From: Pegea sp. RAD2-039
Taxonomy: Eukaryota > Chordata > Thaliacea > Salpida > Salpidae
Reading direction: 5' to 3'
NCBI GenBank assembly: GCA_034620365.1
Contig: JAQGEQ010000041.1
Location: 310,001-374,000, forward strand
Length of the DNA stretch: 64,000 bases
Shown here: piece by piece, positions 11,748-22,912 of the stretch
How positions within the stretch are numbered: the first letter of the stretch is position 1
Layout: each line of letters starts with the position of its first letter
Notes under the pieces: model-generated
Databases searched by the model: none
Seen by the model: only the letters and a program-made list of their open reading frames with translations
Told to the model about the DNA's origin: nothing
Position numbers and translations under genes: made by a program

Positions 11748-13963
11748 TTATAAAAGTTGTACTCCAATAGACAAACAATACAAATTGATTTTGTTAAGTA
11801 CAAAAGATAACTCTTGATTGTAATTCAGGCATTCAACTATAAACAACTTTTCAATTTCATCAAAAGATAACTCCTTGTTCTGGCATTCCTCTTCAGTTAA
11901 CTTCTTTACTAATGTCTCATAAGAAGAAACAAACTTCATAGCGGTCCTTGAAAAATAATAATCAGATTTAATTTGATGCTTATTTCTAGATTCATCCTAC
12001 TTAAAGAATTTTTGAGAAAGCCAGTTATGATGCCTCAACAGGACTTGATTGTAAGCATCAACTAAAGATGCTGTGGTCTTCTTATAAGTAGATCCATTTT
12101 CGTCTATTATGTTCATAGAAAAGATGTTGATAGACCATAAAGTCCTACACAACCACAATAAAGTTTGTGTGCTTGAAGTTTCTGACAAATGTTTTCCTTC
12201 ATTAACTTCTTGTTTGACAGGCAACTGAACAAAATTAAAAACTTGTTCATAAAAATAGTTTTATAGAAAGTTCATTCACAAAAATAGAAAAGTAAATAGT
12301 TACTAGAAGTAAATCAGCGTTAAATGAGGCAGACTTAAAATTTTCTTCAAGTATATTGATGTTATTTTGCATATCAGTTTTAACTGGAAGCAAAACTGTG
12401 TTTTCAAGTCGATCAAAAAGTTGAGAGTAGTCCAAACAAGCTTTGATAAAAGTTGAAAATGGAATGGAAGGAATTTGATTGTCATTTTCTGTTATATAGT
12501 CTTTGACATCACCAAAAGTAGTTTCACGTGTTCCGAAAAATGAGAAAATTGAATGTGACTTGTTGATTGTTTTTTTCTTTACTAGCTGATTAATGTCTTT
12601 ACTTTCAATTAAGCTTCGACATGATGATCTATTTGCAGACTTCTGCTTCTGAAAAAATAGAAATGTATTTTTATAGTTCAACGCATGGCTTTTATAGCTA
12701 ACAACATAATTTAAGTGGAAATAAATACAAGAAAAGAAGCTTCACATCAAATCTTTAAGATTAACAACTTTTTGCGAACGATTACATATATTAAACAATT
12801 TCGAAAATAAATCTTTTGCTTCAATTTAATTGCCTCAATATTTTCAACTTGTATAATAAAAATATACTTTGATAATTTCGAAGTAATTTAAATTTAGATT
12901 CTATAAAAAGTCAGCTCAGAATAAATAAGGTAACTGATCTGTCTTCGATCTAATCGATAAAATAAATTTGATGATAGTGGTGAGTAACTTTCTTACTTGA
13001 AGACTTGTCTTGGTTCTATTTTCACTCTGACATACTTTTGCTTTAGTTCTGCATCTACTCTCTGCAAGGTGCAAACTTGTGTTGGTATTTTAATATTGAA
13101 AGAAGTCTAGTAACTTCACGAACATTATTAAAAGCATATAGTACCACTGATTCTGACACTAAAGTCGATTTAGTTAGTTTAAAAAGTTTCAACTATTTTG
13201 CTGTCAAGAAATTATATTTTTATTTGGAGATCAATTGTTGGAATAATCTCATAAACTCCTTTTTTTCTGCTGTTATCTAAAAACTGTTACTACCCATCTA
13301 CACTTAAACCTGTTTAATATTTCAACACGTCTACTATGAAATGAATATTAAAATCTTTTTAACAACTTTAGTTTGACTTTCCCATTATAAAAGATTTTAT
13401 GAAAAGAAGTTTTTACAAATATTAGCATCAAATTAGTTTGCAGAAAATTATTTTTGGAACAAATAATAAATTAAATGAAAGAATAATAAATTCAATAAAA
13501 CAAATGTTTTATAAGAAAATTATTACCCAAGGCATTTATCCATTTCTGTTTGATATCAGGATCACGAGCTCTAAATGTCCAACTACCTAGTATATTTGGA
13601 AGTTCTAAACCAAATTGAGATAATGAAGAAGCGATAGAAGAATAAATATTACATTGGCTCAGATTGATCATTTTCAATGCATCCATATCTTCGTTTTTTT
13701 CATTCTAAAAATTTACATAAATTTAATCTAATAAAAGTATTTCTAAAAAGTTATTTTTAATATTTTCTTTTTATTTATTATTACAAATTTTTTATTCAAA
13801 TTCATAGTTTCGAACATTTAAGAAAAGGTTTTGAATAAAAGAACAAATATATTGAAATACTCACAAGCGACGTGTAGCAATGTAAAACATTTTCTTTGAT
13901 AACGCAATAAATTGTACTCCAATTTTGCGATTGTTCATTCCACTTTGACAATTCCCCTTCCAT
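11748..13963 (-). CDS. PLEKHA8: PLEKHA8/FAPP2-like PH + glycolipid-transfer (GLTP) domain protein
   Basis: Exons (minus) 13963-13865, 13704-13527, 13061-12997, 12648-12304, 12224-12001 and 11946-11748 give 369 residues with consistent phases. The N-terminus MEGELSKWN then the WSTIYCVIKENVLHCY strand and the closing helix DIKQKWINAL form a PI4P-type PH domain like FAPP1/2. The C-terminal ~190 residues are a GLTP fold. They show IPFSTFIKACLDYSQLFDRL and PVKTDMQNNI (the Asp of the sugar-binding motif), TLLWLCRTLWSI (Trp) and LLRHHNWLSQKFF (His). FAPP2 moves glucosylceramide from cis- to trans-Golgi using PH binding to PI4P and Arf1. The protein is shorter than human FAPP2 (519 residues) because the linker between domains is short. 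It sits 154 bp downstream of INO80 on the same strand. A TTTTTTTCTAG acceptor-like site lies 35 nt before the ATG. Confidence 0.87.
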
Positions 13964-14117
13964 TTATACACACATACACACACAAAAAGGCATAAACACT
14001 AGAAAAAAATAGTTTGATAATAAAATTGTTCAATTAACACGATATTGGATTTAATTGAAAGTAGAAAACAGTTCAAACAGCAATAGTTTGATCCACAGAA
14101 GTTTTAGAAGCAACCTT

Positions 14118-17100
14118 TCAATTGAATTTTGCTATTTTTTTATTTACTGTTTTTGGTAAAGATAAATTTCGTTTTAATCGATATGAAGTTATTCCAGAAG
14201 TATTTTCTACTTTGGGTCTACCTCGTTTAGATGTACCAGCTTTTGAAATTATAGACTGTTTGCTTGAACCAGCACAAGAACTATTTGGTTCTTCGACTAA
14301 CAAATTCGAATCAATATTTTGCATAAAATCAAAATCAACTCGATTATCAAAATCATTATTTCTGTTCGCTTGTTTCTTAAATCGACATTTCTGCTTCTGA
14401 TCTTCTTTCAGGACTTCATCTAAGATCCGTTTATCATCAACCAGTAAAGAAGCAACTTCACTAGGTTTCACCATACTACTAGTTTCACCAGATATCACCA
14501 TCTTTTGAATAATATTTTTCTCTTCAGCTCGTTCTAAGATTCGTTCATCAACAGTATCCTTACACACCAACCTGTACACAGTTACTTGCTTCTTCTGACC
14601 TAGCCTATGTGCTCGATCCATCGCTTGCTGATCCATACTCGGATTCCAATCACTATCATAAAATATCACAGTATCAGCCGCCGTCAAGTTGATTCCAACC
14701 CCACCAGCTCGAGTACTTAGTAAAAAAGCAAAGATGTCAGAGCTAGTTTGGAAATCAGCCACTTTATCCCGTCGAGAAGATATACCAGACGACCCATCCA
14801 CACGAAGGTACTTCAGCTTACGCATCACCATATAATCTTCTAAGATGTCGATCATTTTTGTCATCTGTGAGTAAATGAGGACACGATGCCCCTCGACCTT
14901 CAGCTTTGATAAGAGTTTATCAAGAGCAGTCATCTTTGCGCTATCAGTTATGAATTGATCTCTTGATGAGAAGTTGATGAAGACATTTGAATCTGATAGA
15001 AGAGCAGGCGGGGGATCAATGATTTGTTTGTAAAAGAATGAAAAATGGGAACAGTATAAAGATTGAGGTGGGTTGATGATTGATGGTAGATATATGTGAT
15101 TTAGTGAAGACGAAAATGGCGTTTTTTCATTTCTATATGCATTTTTCAAAACTCTTTCAGAGTTTATCTTGACATAATACTTCACAGTATTTGATTGTAA
15201 AGTATTAAATTGATTTGATGTAATATTAAATAGCTTGTAGCAGCAAGTATTTTCAATAGCTGTCATTTTATTACTGGTGGGAATGATAGTGAAAGAATAT
15301 TTTGAATCGATTAGCCTAAAAAAATTTTCTCTAAGATATTTTAATATATTCTTATTACACTGATTACTGCAGAGTTTTAAAATTTGAACGATTCCATAAT
15401 CGTTGAAAAAATTGTTATATTCTCCAACACTTAGACCAAGAAAAGCCAGAAACGAAAAAGTATTGTTAGATTGATTCATAGATAAGTTTATATGCGCAGG
15501 ATTGTGAATATTTAAATCAGTACAGAAACAATTTGCTTTTTTAATTGTGATCATTTCATTGAATATCAATCTTGGAAGGTAGAATTTGGGAATTTCATAA
15601 TAAAAGGAGGTCTTTGGTTTCCTCTCTTGAAACAAATCTGGGTGATTACAAACTTTACGAAATTGCATCACCAAGTTGTATAAAGCTAAACTTCGAGAAG
15701 TTGTGTTCTCTGACAAGAAACTAGCAACGTTTAGATTCTTCTGTAGCTTCTCATAAAGATTTTTTTGACGTGGCGACAACTCACACACTATTTTCACTTC
15801 TACTTTAGCTGTTAGTTCATGTTCAACTTCAGATTTCAATCTTCTTAATATAAAAGGCTTCAAAACCAAATGTAATCTTTGTAAGTGAATTTGATCAACT
15901 TTCGCTTTATTTTCTATATGATTTTCAATATCTCTTGAAAACCATTCATGAAATTCTGCTTGGCTATCAAACAAAGCAGGCATAATAAAATGTAATAACG
16001 ACCATAACTCAGCCATTGTGTTTTGAACAGGAGTACCAGTCAACAACAGACGATTTCTACATCGAAAGTTTAACAAAGTTTTCCATCTCAGACTGTTACT
16101 ACTTTTAAGTGCTTGTGCTTCATCTAAAATTATGTATTGCCAATTAATTTTCTCAAAATATGTCACATCTGATAAAATCAATTGATAGCTGGTGACAAGA
16201 ACATGAAAAGGTGCTGAATCACTTGAAGATATATTCGATTGAGTCCAATAGAGTCGAAGGTCTCTTCTTTGATTAATATTTCCCCAATACGGAAGGATTT
16301 TGAAAGCTGGAAGAAATTTTGTAAACTCCTGATGCCAATTATTAAGAGTTGATGATGGGGCCACAACTAAAAATGGGCCCCAAACTTCATGTACTTCAGC
16401 TAAATGTGATAAGAATGCAATTGCTTGAACTGTTTTACCCAAACCCATATCATCAGCTAGAATGCCATTTAAATGATTACTATAAAGTGTAGATAACCAG
16501 TTCATACCTTTGATTTGATATTCTGATAACTTACCATTAAACATTGTAGGCTGTGGGTAGGATAAAACATCTTTTTCAAAGCTTGGTCTTTGACCGGCAA
16601 TTAAACTTACTTTATGCATCACATTTTCAGCTGTAAAGCTTAATTTTTCGAACAAATCTTTTTCTTTATCAACATGATTCAATTGAGACAATATTTTTTC
16701 CTGTTTTGTTTTATATTCTGTTGAGTTTTTCTTCAAATTAAAGGCTGTCATATGAGCATATAATTCTACTTGAGTAATAAGAAAATTTAATTTTTGTTTT
16801 TGTTCAGAAGCTTGCTGTAGTTCAAAGTCCAACTTTTTTTTCACTAGTGCTTGTTTTTCTGCTTTTTTCTTTTGAGTTTTTTCAACTTTAACATACTTCT
16901 TCCAGAAAAACTGTGCTTCTCTGGACATTCTCTTTGCTCTACCAATTACAACTTCCCTTTTTGCATGTTGTTTAGATTCTAATGCTTTTGATCGAACTTT
17001 TTTTGTTGCTTGTTGACTTGCTTTACGTAAAATATTCAATTTTGATGATATAAATTGAGTTCTTGATTTATAACTTTTGGGAATTTCTTTTTTACAAATC

Positions 17101-17564
17101 TGTTTCCAAATCCTTTTTCGGATCATATCTAACTCTTTTGTTTTTCTTTTTAATGCCAAATTTCGTAATTTACTATCCTTTAGCATTGCTCCTTTATTTA
17201 AAAATCCTCGTTTGACATTTTGATTTAGAGTTTTATTATTCATATAAGATAAATATGAATTATTTTCTTTCAAAAATTTAGAAACAAAATCTCTATTAGA
17301 CATATTGTATCTATGAAACATAAGGTCTGCTTTTAAGTTAACATTTGATTCATCTTCAGATGATGAACATAAAAGGACTTCTTTCATCCATGGTTCATAA
17401 TCATTCGTCATTTGAAAAACATCTTTCTCGTCATCAAATGAGTCATGATCTTCTGAATCTGAAGTAATTGATCTTAAGAGAGAATTGGCTTCATCAAATA
17501 AACAATTTAAATCTAAACTTTCTTCAAGTTGTTTTTTATAAATCGAATAGCTACAAGTAGACAT
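14118..17564 (-). CDS. INO80: INO80 chromatin-remodelling ATPase
   Basis: A 1148-residue, intronless SNF2-family ATPase, the catalytic subunit of the INO80 complex (H2A.Z exchange, nucleosome sliding, DNA repair). An acidic N-terminus is followed by a basic DBINO region at about residues 140-270, with AKRMSREAQFFWKKYV. The ATPase lobe has motif I LADDMGLGKT near residue 370, the INO80-diagnostic DEAQ box (IILDEAQALKS) near 480 and LLTGTPVQN. A long insertion (about 650-875) splits the two lobes, as is typical of INO80. Helicase-C has LIYSQMTKMID, STRAGGVGINLTAADTVIFYDSDWNP and RAHRLGQ near 986. Human INO80 is about 1550 residues, so the N- and C-terminal tails are shorter here. The motif I glutamate usually found before MGLGKT is Asp. 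The ATG is preceded within 20 nt by TTTTTTTGTAG. Confidence 0.95.
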   Translation of the reverse strand: MSTCSYSIYKKQLEESLDLNCLFDEANSLLRSITSDSEDHDSFDDEKDVFQMTNDYEPWMKEVLLCSSSEDESNVNLKADLMFHRYNMSNRDFVSKFLKENNSYLSYMNNKTLNQNVKRGFLNKGAMLKDSKLRNLALKRKTKELDMIRKRIWKQICKKEIPKSYKSRTQFISSKLNILRKASQQATKKVRSKALESKQHAKREVVIGRAKRMSREAQFFWKKYVKVEKTQKKKAEKQALVKKKLDFELQQASEQKQKLNFLITQVELYAHMTAFNLKKNSTEYKTKQEKILSQLNHVDKEKDLFEKLSFTAENVMHKVSLIAGQRPSFEKDVLSYPQPTMFNGKLSEYQIKGMNWLSTLYSNHLNGILADDMGLGKTVQAIAFLSHLAEVHEVWGPFLVVAPSSTLNNWHQEFTKFLPAFKILPYWGNINQRRDLRLYWTQSNISSSDSAPFHVLVTSYQLILSDVTYFEKINWQYIILDEAQALKSSNSLRWKTLLNFRCRNRLLLTGTPVQNTMAELWSLLHFIMPALFDSQAEFHEWFSRDIENHIENKAKVDQIHLQRLHLVLKPFILRRLKSEVEHELTAKVEVKIVCELSPRQKNLYEKLQKNLNVASFLSENTTSRSLALYNLVMQFRKVCNHPDLFQERKPKTSFYYEIPKFYLPRLIFNEMITIKKANCFCTDLNIHNPAHINLSMNQSNNTFSFLAFLGLSVGEYNNFFNDYGIVQILKLCSNQCNKNILKYLRENFFRLIDSKYSFTIIPTSNKMTAIENTCCYKLFNITSNQFNTLQSNTVKYYVKINSERVLKNAYRNEKTPFSSSLNHIYLPSIINPPQSLYCSHFSFFYKQIIDPPPALLSDSNVFINFSSRDQFITDSAKMTALDKLLSKLKVEGHRVLIYSQMTKMIDILEDYMVMRKLKYLRVDGSSGISSRRDKVADFQTSSDIFAFLLSTRAGGVGINLTAADTVIFYDSDWNPSMDQQAMDRAHRLGQKKQVTVYRLVCKDTVDERILERAEEKNIIQKMVISGETSSMVKPSEVASLLVDDKRILDEVLKEDQKQKCRFKKQANRNNDFDNRVDFDFMQNIDSNLLVEEPNSSCAGSSKQSIISKAGTSKRGRPKVENTSGITSYRLKRNLSLPKTVNKKIAKFN

Positions 17565-20500
17565 TCTGCAAGCTACAAAACAATCTACAAAAAAATTATC
17601 TTATATTTAATTTGATTTACAAAAAATACTATGTATCAACTTAAATAAATAAATTAGAATTTTATATTAATCAAATTATAAACCTTAAAAAATATTTGAA
17701 TTTAAAAAAGAAACGAAAGATATCAGTAAAAATCATCAAAAAGTTTAACTTAAATTTCAATTCTATAAAAGTAATATTTTTAGATAGATTTAATTTATAT
17801 GTTTATCATGTAATGAAGCAAAAATTATATTTTAAATATCAATTAAGATAATACATTTTTGGAAGCACCAATTCAAAAATCCACTGAAAATATTTATGAA
17901 AAATTAAAAACTTTTCAAAAGTTAATTGTGAATTATTAGCTTTACTGAATCTGGTATTTAAGCTCGTTATTCAAAAAAATACGATAAACAATATTTGAAA
18001 CTTCTCTGTAACATTTATAACATTCTAGATTTCAAAGAAGTCAGTTGTCTGCTATGTTTGTTAATTTATAATAAAATTCATAGCAATTACTTGAATATAA
18101 ATACCACATTTAAGTGATATTAGGCAATAGTATACTTTTGCTAAATTGGAAGAATTAAAGCAATGAATTTACATACTTTAGACAACGGCGAGCTTTTAGT
18201 TTTAAGTTCCTAAAATTAGTTAGCAACAACAATACGATACTTCGTATTTAACTTTTTTTTTGGAAAAATATATTACGACTAACTAAATTGTACACACAAA
18301 AAAGTGGCATTCGTGTATAAAAAATAATGAAACTATTTTAACTGTGCGCTAAAAAAGCTTCATCTCAAGATAGCTTTCTTAAACTTTAGTAATTTTTAAT
18401 TTTTGTATTTAACGTACGGCTGTAGATGACAAATCATACAGCTCTCATAACTAACACAACACAGTATGACCGCGGGAAATAAAAGAGAAATTTGCTACGG
18501 CCATGGAAGGTACCAAACCGTTAGTCACATACTAATTACTCTATTAAAAAAGCTATTATTAAGTTTCTAATTGGGTTAATTTTGAATGACCAACCTCTGA
18601 AAACATAGGAAACTTTATATGCTAGCTTCTCAGTTTAGTTGTTAGATTTCTACGTTTTATAAAATTGTAATAAGATATATTCTACAAGGACAGTTTCAAA
18701 TTAAAGCATAACTTTTTCATTTAAATGAGATAACGTCAAGTTCTTAGCACTTTTTAGCACAAGGGCTCATTTGAATTAAAAAAAAAAGTGTATTTTTCTG
18801 AAATTGTTATGCATTATGTGAAAAGTTATTATTAGTTTTAATTGAGCAAGTTCACAGTAGATATTACGTAACTAATCAACTATCGCAGGTTAAGTACAAA
18901 ATTTTATAAACTTTAAAATTGTGTTAAATATTTTTTTCTTGAATAATAAATGATAGAATCAATTCTGCACTATACAATTTTGACAAGAATTTTTTCAAGT
19001 AAAATTTTCATTAATTTAGTTCGAACACATAGTAGTAATTCCAAAAACTTAGCTTTAGATAAAGTTTACTTTCAAGCAATTCTTGTATAAGCTTTGAATA
19101 AATACTTTTTATTAATCATAAACTATTACTTCTATATTATAAAATCTTAATAAATGAGTATACTTATTTTTATATCAGTAATATCAATATTATATATGTA
19201 ATTAATATATATAATTGTGCTTGTGCAATAAAACGTTTTTTTAATAATACCTGTGAGATAAACATTTATTTATCAAAAGATAATTTGCTTAATATAAAAT
19301 TAGCTGGTAAACAGAAACCAAGACAAGAAAAAATTGTCATACAGACAAACCTTGTACTTAAAGTTGAAAACATTAAAGATTAGTCGCTGCAGACTACATA
19401 GTTAAGTGTAAGCTCTTCATTTTTTATTATTATCCTCTTCATACTGTAGAAAATATATAAATTAATATAGACTTTTACCACATTTCAAACTACATTTTGT
19501 CTTTTTAGTGATACTTTATCTATATTTTTTTGAAATATAATAAATAATTAAACTTTAAATAAACAGGTTTGTTTGGAAAGTTTTCACGTCATCAGGTATA
19601 TAATGATTTTTGAAGACTTTTTTAATATATATTGTACTTAACAAAAACTTATGCACTAAGTTTAGATGAAAAGAACTATCTTAAACTTTATTAAAATTAG
19701 GCTCATCACTCTCTCTCTCACACATCAGTTTCGTACAACTATCTAAAATTTATTACTTATGTAAACTTAGATATTAATCCATTAGATGAGTATATTATTA
19801 ATTAAATATTATACATCATTCAATTTAATACGATGCTTAAAAATATAAATATTAAAAGTAAACTTTCGTCGATGTAATGCGTCTCTAACCAGATACGAGG
19901 ACGCTATTACATATGTGGTTACTTTTTACGTAAGTAAAAATGTAGTGTCTGTTTCTTAGAATCAAACACGAAAGAATGCAGTTCAAAAAAAGATTATTTT
20001 TCACTGTATTCAGTGCTAAGAAGAATTATTGACTCATTACATATTTTGCTAACATATTTATAAATTTGATTTTTCAAAGTATTTATAAATTTGATAAAGT
20101 TTCAATGACATAGTTTCTGTTGAATTTATTATTCTTTTTATATTTATCATACACTTCTAAAATATTTTAAAGTATAAAATTGTATTTTGATGAATGAAAT
20201 ATAAATTATTCCATAAATTTTGAAGTTCTAGTTGTATTTTTTAAATTTCATTTTTTTAAAACAATTTTCACCTAAAGAATAAAGAAAAATAATTTTTGAT
20301 GGACTTTTTTGTTTTGTTTATCTTTTTTACAAGCTCTGTATAATTTGAGTTTTTCAACATAGGCTCTATTTTCAAGATAGATCTATAAACTTTTTTAAAC
20401 TATTGAATAAAGTTTGAATTATCTTAGGACTACACATTTGTGATGTTTCTTTTTACTTCTTTGCATATTGTGTTCATATCTCTTTGTAGTCATAAAAGCT

Positions 20501-20706
20501 TTATGACTTATTATATATAGCCACCCATTAATTCATAAAATACTGAGGTAAAATAACTTTAAAAGCGTAAAGGACTTTGAAAAACTTAAAGAAATGTATA
20601 TTTAAGTCTTATTAAATTTCTTTAATAAAAAAATTACTTCAAGCAAACATTATTTTTACAATATTTTAGTTTTGAAACATTTTAAGACAAATCTTTGAAT
20701 TGTAAA
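17565..20706. other. Intergenic region between divergent INO80 and OSCP1
   Basis: About 3.1 kb of AT-rich DNA with no convincing exon on either strand. It holds one copy of the dispersed short repeat (18411-18470). A slightly G+C-richer stretch (19860-19950) shows no open frame of note. Promoters of both flanking genes should lie here, but no specific element can be defended. Confidence 0.6.
18411..18470 (+). repeat. Dispersed short repeat, copy B (5' portion)
   Basis: Contains GGCTGTAGATGACAAATCAT then ACAGCTCTCATAACTAACAC, matching the first part of copies A (10430) and C (44078). The perfect GCTGTA/TACAGC arms could form a 6-bp hairpin with a 12-nt loop. Similarity fades after about 18470. 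Confidence 0.5.
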
Positions 20707-21819
20707 ATGACTCCAACACCTTTTCCAATGATGTTCTACAATCTTGCTGGTGAGATGCTCTATGTTCTAAACCAGCGCCTACAAGCACAAAGTATAGCAG
20801 AAGACAAAAGCAAGAAAGTATTATTAGATATAATTAGTACAATGTTCAAAAATGATTTTCTTCAGCAAATGTTTAAATCCACAACAATCTATAGTAAAAA
20901 TTCTCTTCAAAATATTTTTAAAAAACTTATTCACTCATCAATCATGCGATTGAATGATGAAAGTATGAATAAATTGTTTGATTTGATGATTATGGCCGTT
21001 AAATATCAAACAATATCTTGTGCAAATCCAAATCTTTTGTTGCATATTTGCTTAAATCACTTGGATACAATTCTAAAGTTTGTCGCAAATGATACTAAAG
21101 CAAAATCTTTAGTGACTTTTGCTTTTAATAAGATTGTAGAAACTTATAGTCAATGTAAAATAAGTGAAATGTGTCAAATAAGACAAAAGTTATTGTGCTT
21201 TTTACAAGATTATACTGTAAAAGTTACAATGTATCTAACTGAAGGGATTCAGAATGATTTAGCCAGGTTCACTATACCAACAAATGGCATTATACCCTCT
21301 GGTTTCACAGCCCCTGGGTCCATTAGAATCTATAAGGATGAACAAATCTTTACTCAAACATTTGATGTGGGTGGAAATTATGAAGATGCCATCGAAATAA
21401 TTGATGCTTCTTTAGAGATTGGTGGTGTAAGGGCAACGAAGCTTGGGACAAATGTTTATGATACCAACTCCTCTACTGATGTTTCATCAACTGATATTAC
21501 TGAAGATCACTTTACTGAATCTGCTAATGCTGAGTTGGATCTTCTGTCACAGATTCTTGGAGTGAACAATATTCAACTAAATAAAAAACATGAATTTAAT
21601 ATTGATCTCTTCAGCAATGATGTAAAACATGATTTACATAAAACAAAAGAAACTTTTGCTGCATCTTCTTCTTCAAGTAGAGATGTTGTTAACATCAATG
21701 TTTCAGATAAAAGTAAGAGCCATTTAAAAAAAATTTTAAAAGATTTTGAAATGGAATTTAGTGAAGATCTAGAAGCTTCAGGTGATAATGACTTACTTTC
21801 TTTAATGGATTCATATTGA
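20707..21819 (+). CDS. OSCP1: OSCP1 (NOR1/oxidored-nitro domain) protein
   Basis: A 370-residue intronless protein starting MTPTPFPMMFYNLAGEMLYV. It aligns end to end with remembered animal OSCP1. Matching blocks are NLGGEMLYILDQRL-like, DIISTMF, LYSK...SIM(R/K)LN, a Leu/Asp-rich helical core, PG(S/L)IR...GGNY, LGTN(V/M)Y, LNFLARLMG-like and the acidic end GDNDLLSLMDSY. OSCP1 was named as an organic-solute-carrier partner. In several eukaryotes it is linked to cilia and the cytoplasm, but its biochemical role is unsettled. The ATG at 20707 is preferred over the in-frame TTG 12 nt upstream. A pyrimidine-rich AG lies about 37 nt before the start. Confidence 0.92.
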   Translation: MTPTPFPMMFYNLAGEMLYVLNQRLQAQSIAEDKSKKVLLDIISTMFKNDFLQQMFKSTTIYSKNSLQNIFKKLIHSSIMRLNDESMNKLFDLMIMAVKYQTISCANPNLLLHICLNHLDTILKFVANDTKAKSLVTFAFNKIVETYSQCKISEMCQIRQKLLCFLQDYTVKVTMYLTEGIQNDLARFTIPTNGIIPSGFTAPGSIRIYKDEQIFTQTFDVGGNYEDAIEIIDASLEIGGVRATKLGTNVYDTNSSTDVSSTDITEDHFTESANAELDLLSQILGVNNIQLNKKHEFNIDLFSNDVKHDLHKTKETFAASSSSSRDVVNINVSDKSKSHLKKILKDFEMEFSEDLEASGDNDLLSLMDSY

Positions 21820-22756
21820 CCTCTTCATATATTTATATTTAATACTGTTTGTAATTGCTAAAAGTTGTTGTAGTATTCACCACGATTATCACTTCATTTT
21901 TTTAAAGAAATATTTATCTTTTGAGCAAGTTTGTTTGCTATCACAACATTTGATTTAAATTTTATGAAACATCATTTTTTGTTTTTATTCAGATATAAAA
22001 TAAATTTTTATGTTTTGTTGTAAATCGAAAGTTTGAGTAGAATCTTAAAACTTTGATTTTAGTTGATAACTGAAAGTATCTGGCACAAACTATTTTACAA
22101 ATTCATGTTGTTTTTAGTCTTCATGTAACTTTATAAATTTGGTAGCAACTATATATTTATAACTGATTTAGAAATTAATACATTTTTTGCTGCTGTTTTT
22201 ATTTACAACCAATTTTTGAACGTTTGATTTTGAATGTAATATTTAAACAGTTAAAATTAATAAATTCATATATTTTAACTTTTATATGTTTCATTAAATT
22301 CTTTTAAAAACTGTAATAAAGCAGGCCTAACTACTAAAGTGACTTAAACTAATAATAACGAATAAATTTTAAAAAAATATATAAAATATACGAAGGTAAA
22401 CGATGTGATTGATAGATTTTTAATTGCTTGAGCTGCAAATGATAAATTTAAGTTACAGTTAAGACTTAATATATATATAAATTACATATTAAATTTGTAA
22501 AATAAATAAAAATCATTCTATCAATATTTTTGACAATATAATAAAAAAATGGATAAAACAGTAATCAATAACAGCGTGACTATTTATTAAAATTTCCTTT
22601 AAAAGGGGTTATTTTTTAACTTCCAGTAAAGGTGTTGTTATGATTAGTAATATACCAATAATAAAAGAGCAACTTGATTAAACTGTTATAATCAAAGTCA
22701 GACTCCAAGTACAAGTTACACAATCATCGATTCATAAAAGCAGAATTTGTAATGTA
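21820..22756. other. OSCP1 3' flank
   Basis: AT-rich. It contains the likely OSCP1 3' UTR and no coding potential that I can support. It ends at the orphan astacin-like exon on the other strand. Confidence 0.5.
21999..22004 (+). terminator. OSCP1 candidate poly(A) signal AATAAA
   Basis: The first AATAAA after the OSCP1 stop, about 180 nt downstream, in AT-rich 3' UTR-like DNA. Chance occurrence is common in DNA of this composition. Confidence 0.4.
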
Positions 22757-22912
22757 TCATCTACTTTCTTTCCAATAGTGACGCAAACATACACTGGATA
22801 CGTCTTCACATCCTTTACCAGGGTCTTCAGAGCCACCACTACCAGTGATAATTGGACTACATTCGTACATTGAATTGATTCGAGTCACATCTCTTTTTGA
22901 AAACCCATCTCT
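22757..22912 (-). pseudogene. Orphan astacin (M12A) metalloprotease C-terminal exon
   Basis: An open stretch of 51 codons ending in TGA, preceded by a good acceptor (TATGATTTGACAG) at 22913. It reads GFSKRDVTRINSMYEC, which matches the conserved end of the astacin protease domain (family pattern GxSxxDxxxINxxYxC). A Ser/Gly linker and a short Cys-containing tail (GKGCEDVSSVC) follow. No exon encoding the zinc site (HExxHxxGxxH) could be found in the next 1.3 kb upstream on this strand, before CYBA begins. It could be a relic, or the last exon of a gene whose other exons I failed to see or that lies across CYBA on the opposite strand. The exon itself looks undamaged. Confidence 0.5.

Noticed and set aside
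20695-20706. TTG-initiated extension of OSCP1
   Set aside because: ATG at 20707 matches the conserved start of the family; nuclear animal gen
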